DNA from: Deltaproteobacteria bacterium
GTDB lineage: Bacteria; Lernaellota; Lernaellaia; JACKCT01
Reading direction: 5' to 3'
Assembly: GCA_027493875.1 (NCBI GenBank)
Contig: JAOSJX010000027.1
Coordinates: 129,237 to 193,236 of the forward strand
Length of the DNA: 64,000 nt
The notes beneath the pieces are model-generated. The model made no database searches. It was not told where the DNA came from and worked only from the letters and a program-made list of their open reading frames with translations. The translations under genes were made by a program, and so were the position numbers. The stretch's first letter is position 1, and each line of letters starts with the position of its first letter. This document shows positions 63,715 through 64,000 of this stretch, in pieces.

Positions 63715-64000
63715 GATCATTTCGGTGCCTTCAACGAATTGATACGGCCGTCAAATCTCCGGGGTGAAAATTTTTCTACAAATTTGTCTACGACCTTTTT
63801 TTTAGCGGACTTTTTCGCGCCGTCTCGCGCCATACGACATACCCCATACGACATACGATATACGAAGGGCGGCGTTTGCCGCCCTTTGCCGCGATCCGTC
63901 CGGTCAAAATGCGAATAGTAGGGGAGCTGTTGAGCTGTTGAGCTTTTGCGCCAGTGAGTCGTCGAACAAGAACGAGAGCGCGCGGACTCACCGCGCAGAG
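63715..64000. other. Array-distal flank (possible leader) and repeat-rich end
   Basis: No gene seen. 63715-63800 is AT-rich (AAAATTTTTCTACAAATTTG) and holds a TTGATACG matching the crRNA-strand repeat end, so it may be the leader. CATACGACATACC-type words lie at 63829-63865, a GGGCGGC-GTTT-GCCGCCC hairpin at about 63867-63884, and from 63930 a GAGCTGTTGAGCTGTTGAGC stretch that matches an arm of the element at 38720-38906. Confidence 0.5.

Noticed and set aside
62465..63742. Small open frames within the CRISPR array (repeated SVTGSKPQ or SDREQTTT peptides)
   Set aside because: They only translate the 36-bp repeats and have no independent support.
63829..63865. CATACGACATACC words as the end of an insertion sequence
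   Set aside because: No transposase or target duplication nearby; the words are short and related ones occur at 33336, so they are listed only as a repeat.

Overview
The window is high-GC bacterial chromosome. It looks like an uncultivated deltaproteobacterial or Myxococcota-like lineage. The reasons are many predicted lipoproteins with long aspartate-rich linkers, secreted proteins built from cysteine-rich CNGxE modules, FG-GAP and Kelch repeats, and a Gram-negative envelope gene set (outer-membrane barrel, O-antigen ligase-like protein, LppC-like lipoprotein). That taxonomic guess is inference. Reading frames break at many single-base steps, usually at homopolymers, in housekeeping genes (dnaK, grpE, dnaJ, mnmG, cca) as well as accessory ones. 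I treat these as consensus errors and give each gene its reconstructed full extent.

Layout, left half. 1-5165: tail of a Cys-rich secreted protein, a VKOR-DsbA fusion, a PilZ protein, a DUF697 membrane protein and a DASS anion transporter. 5413-7972: a multipass GT-C-like membrane protein facing a START-like protein. 7973-11128: a possible origin region in front of dnaN, then rocD. 11228-17337: grpE, dnaK, dnaJ and an LppC-like lipoprotein. 17351-22865: an O-antigen ligase-like protein, two paralogous small lipoproteins, dinG and an outer-membrane protein. 23099-25749: mnmG and a VapBC toxin-antitoxin pair. 26000-33169: four secreted or lipid-anchored proteins with aspartate-rich segments (two Lcl-domain proteins, a Kelch protein and a 3.7-kb Cys-rich/FG-GAP protein) plus an antitoxin remnant.

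Layout, right half. 33505-38520: a tightly coupled operon of radical SAM, GNAT/FemAB-like and spermidine-synthase-fused membrane proteins. 39041-47631: a TPR lipoprotein, a beta-propeller-like secreted protein ending in CCGCG, an MBL-fold hydrolase, two tandem alpha/beta-hydrolase lipoproteins and a pure Asp-repeat lipoprotein. 47920-56656: a CaCA exchanger, a 3.4-kb BPI-like lipoprotein, a terpene-cyclase-fold protein, cca and argS. 56859-57421: a four-helix-bundle protein.

The right end holds a compact and apparently complete type II-C CRISPR-Cas9 locus. A divergent tracrRNA (57637-57724, minus) is followed by cas9 (57809-61142, about 1,110 aa once three one-base indels are repaired), cas1, cas2 and an array of 19 identical 36-bp repeats with 18 spacers of 29-30 bp. 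The tracrRNA matches the end of the repeat over 17 bp and finishes in a TTCG-tetraloop terminator with a T-run. This fixes the crRNA strand as minus, so the array is read toward the cas genes. The cas genes supply adaptation (Cas1-Cas2) and RNA-guided cleavage (Cas9 with all three RuvC motifs and the HNH motif intact). No csn2 or cas4 is present, which is why the call is II-C.

Two further themes stand out. First, a recurring C-terminal signature of an acidic spacer followed by a terminal CCGC-type cysteine cluster occurs on several secreted proteins and may be an undescribed sorting or modification signal. Second, there are several families of intergenic word-like and inverted repeats.
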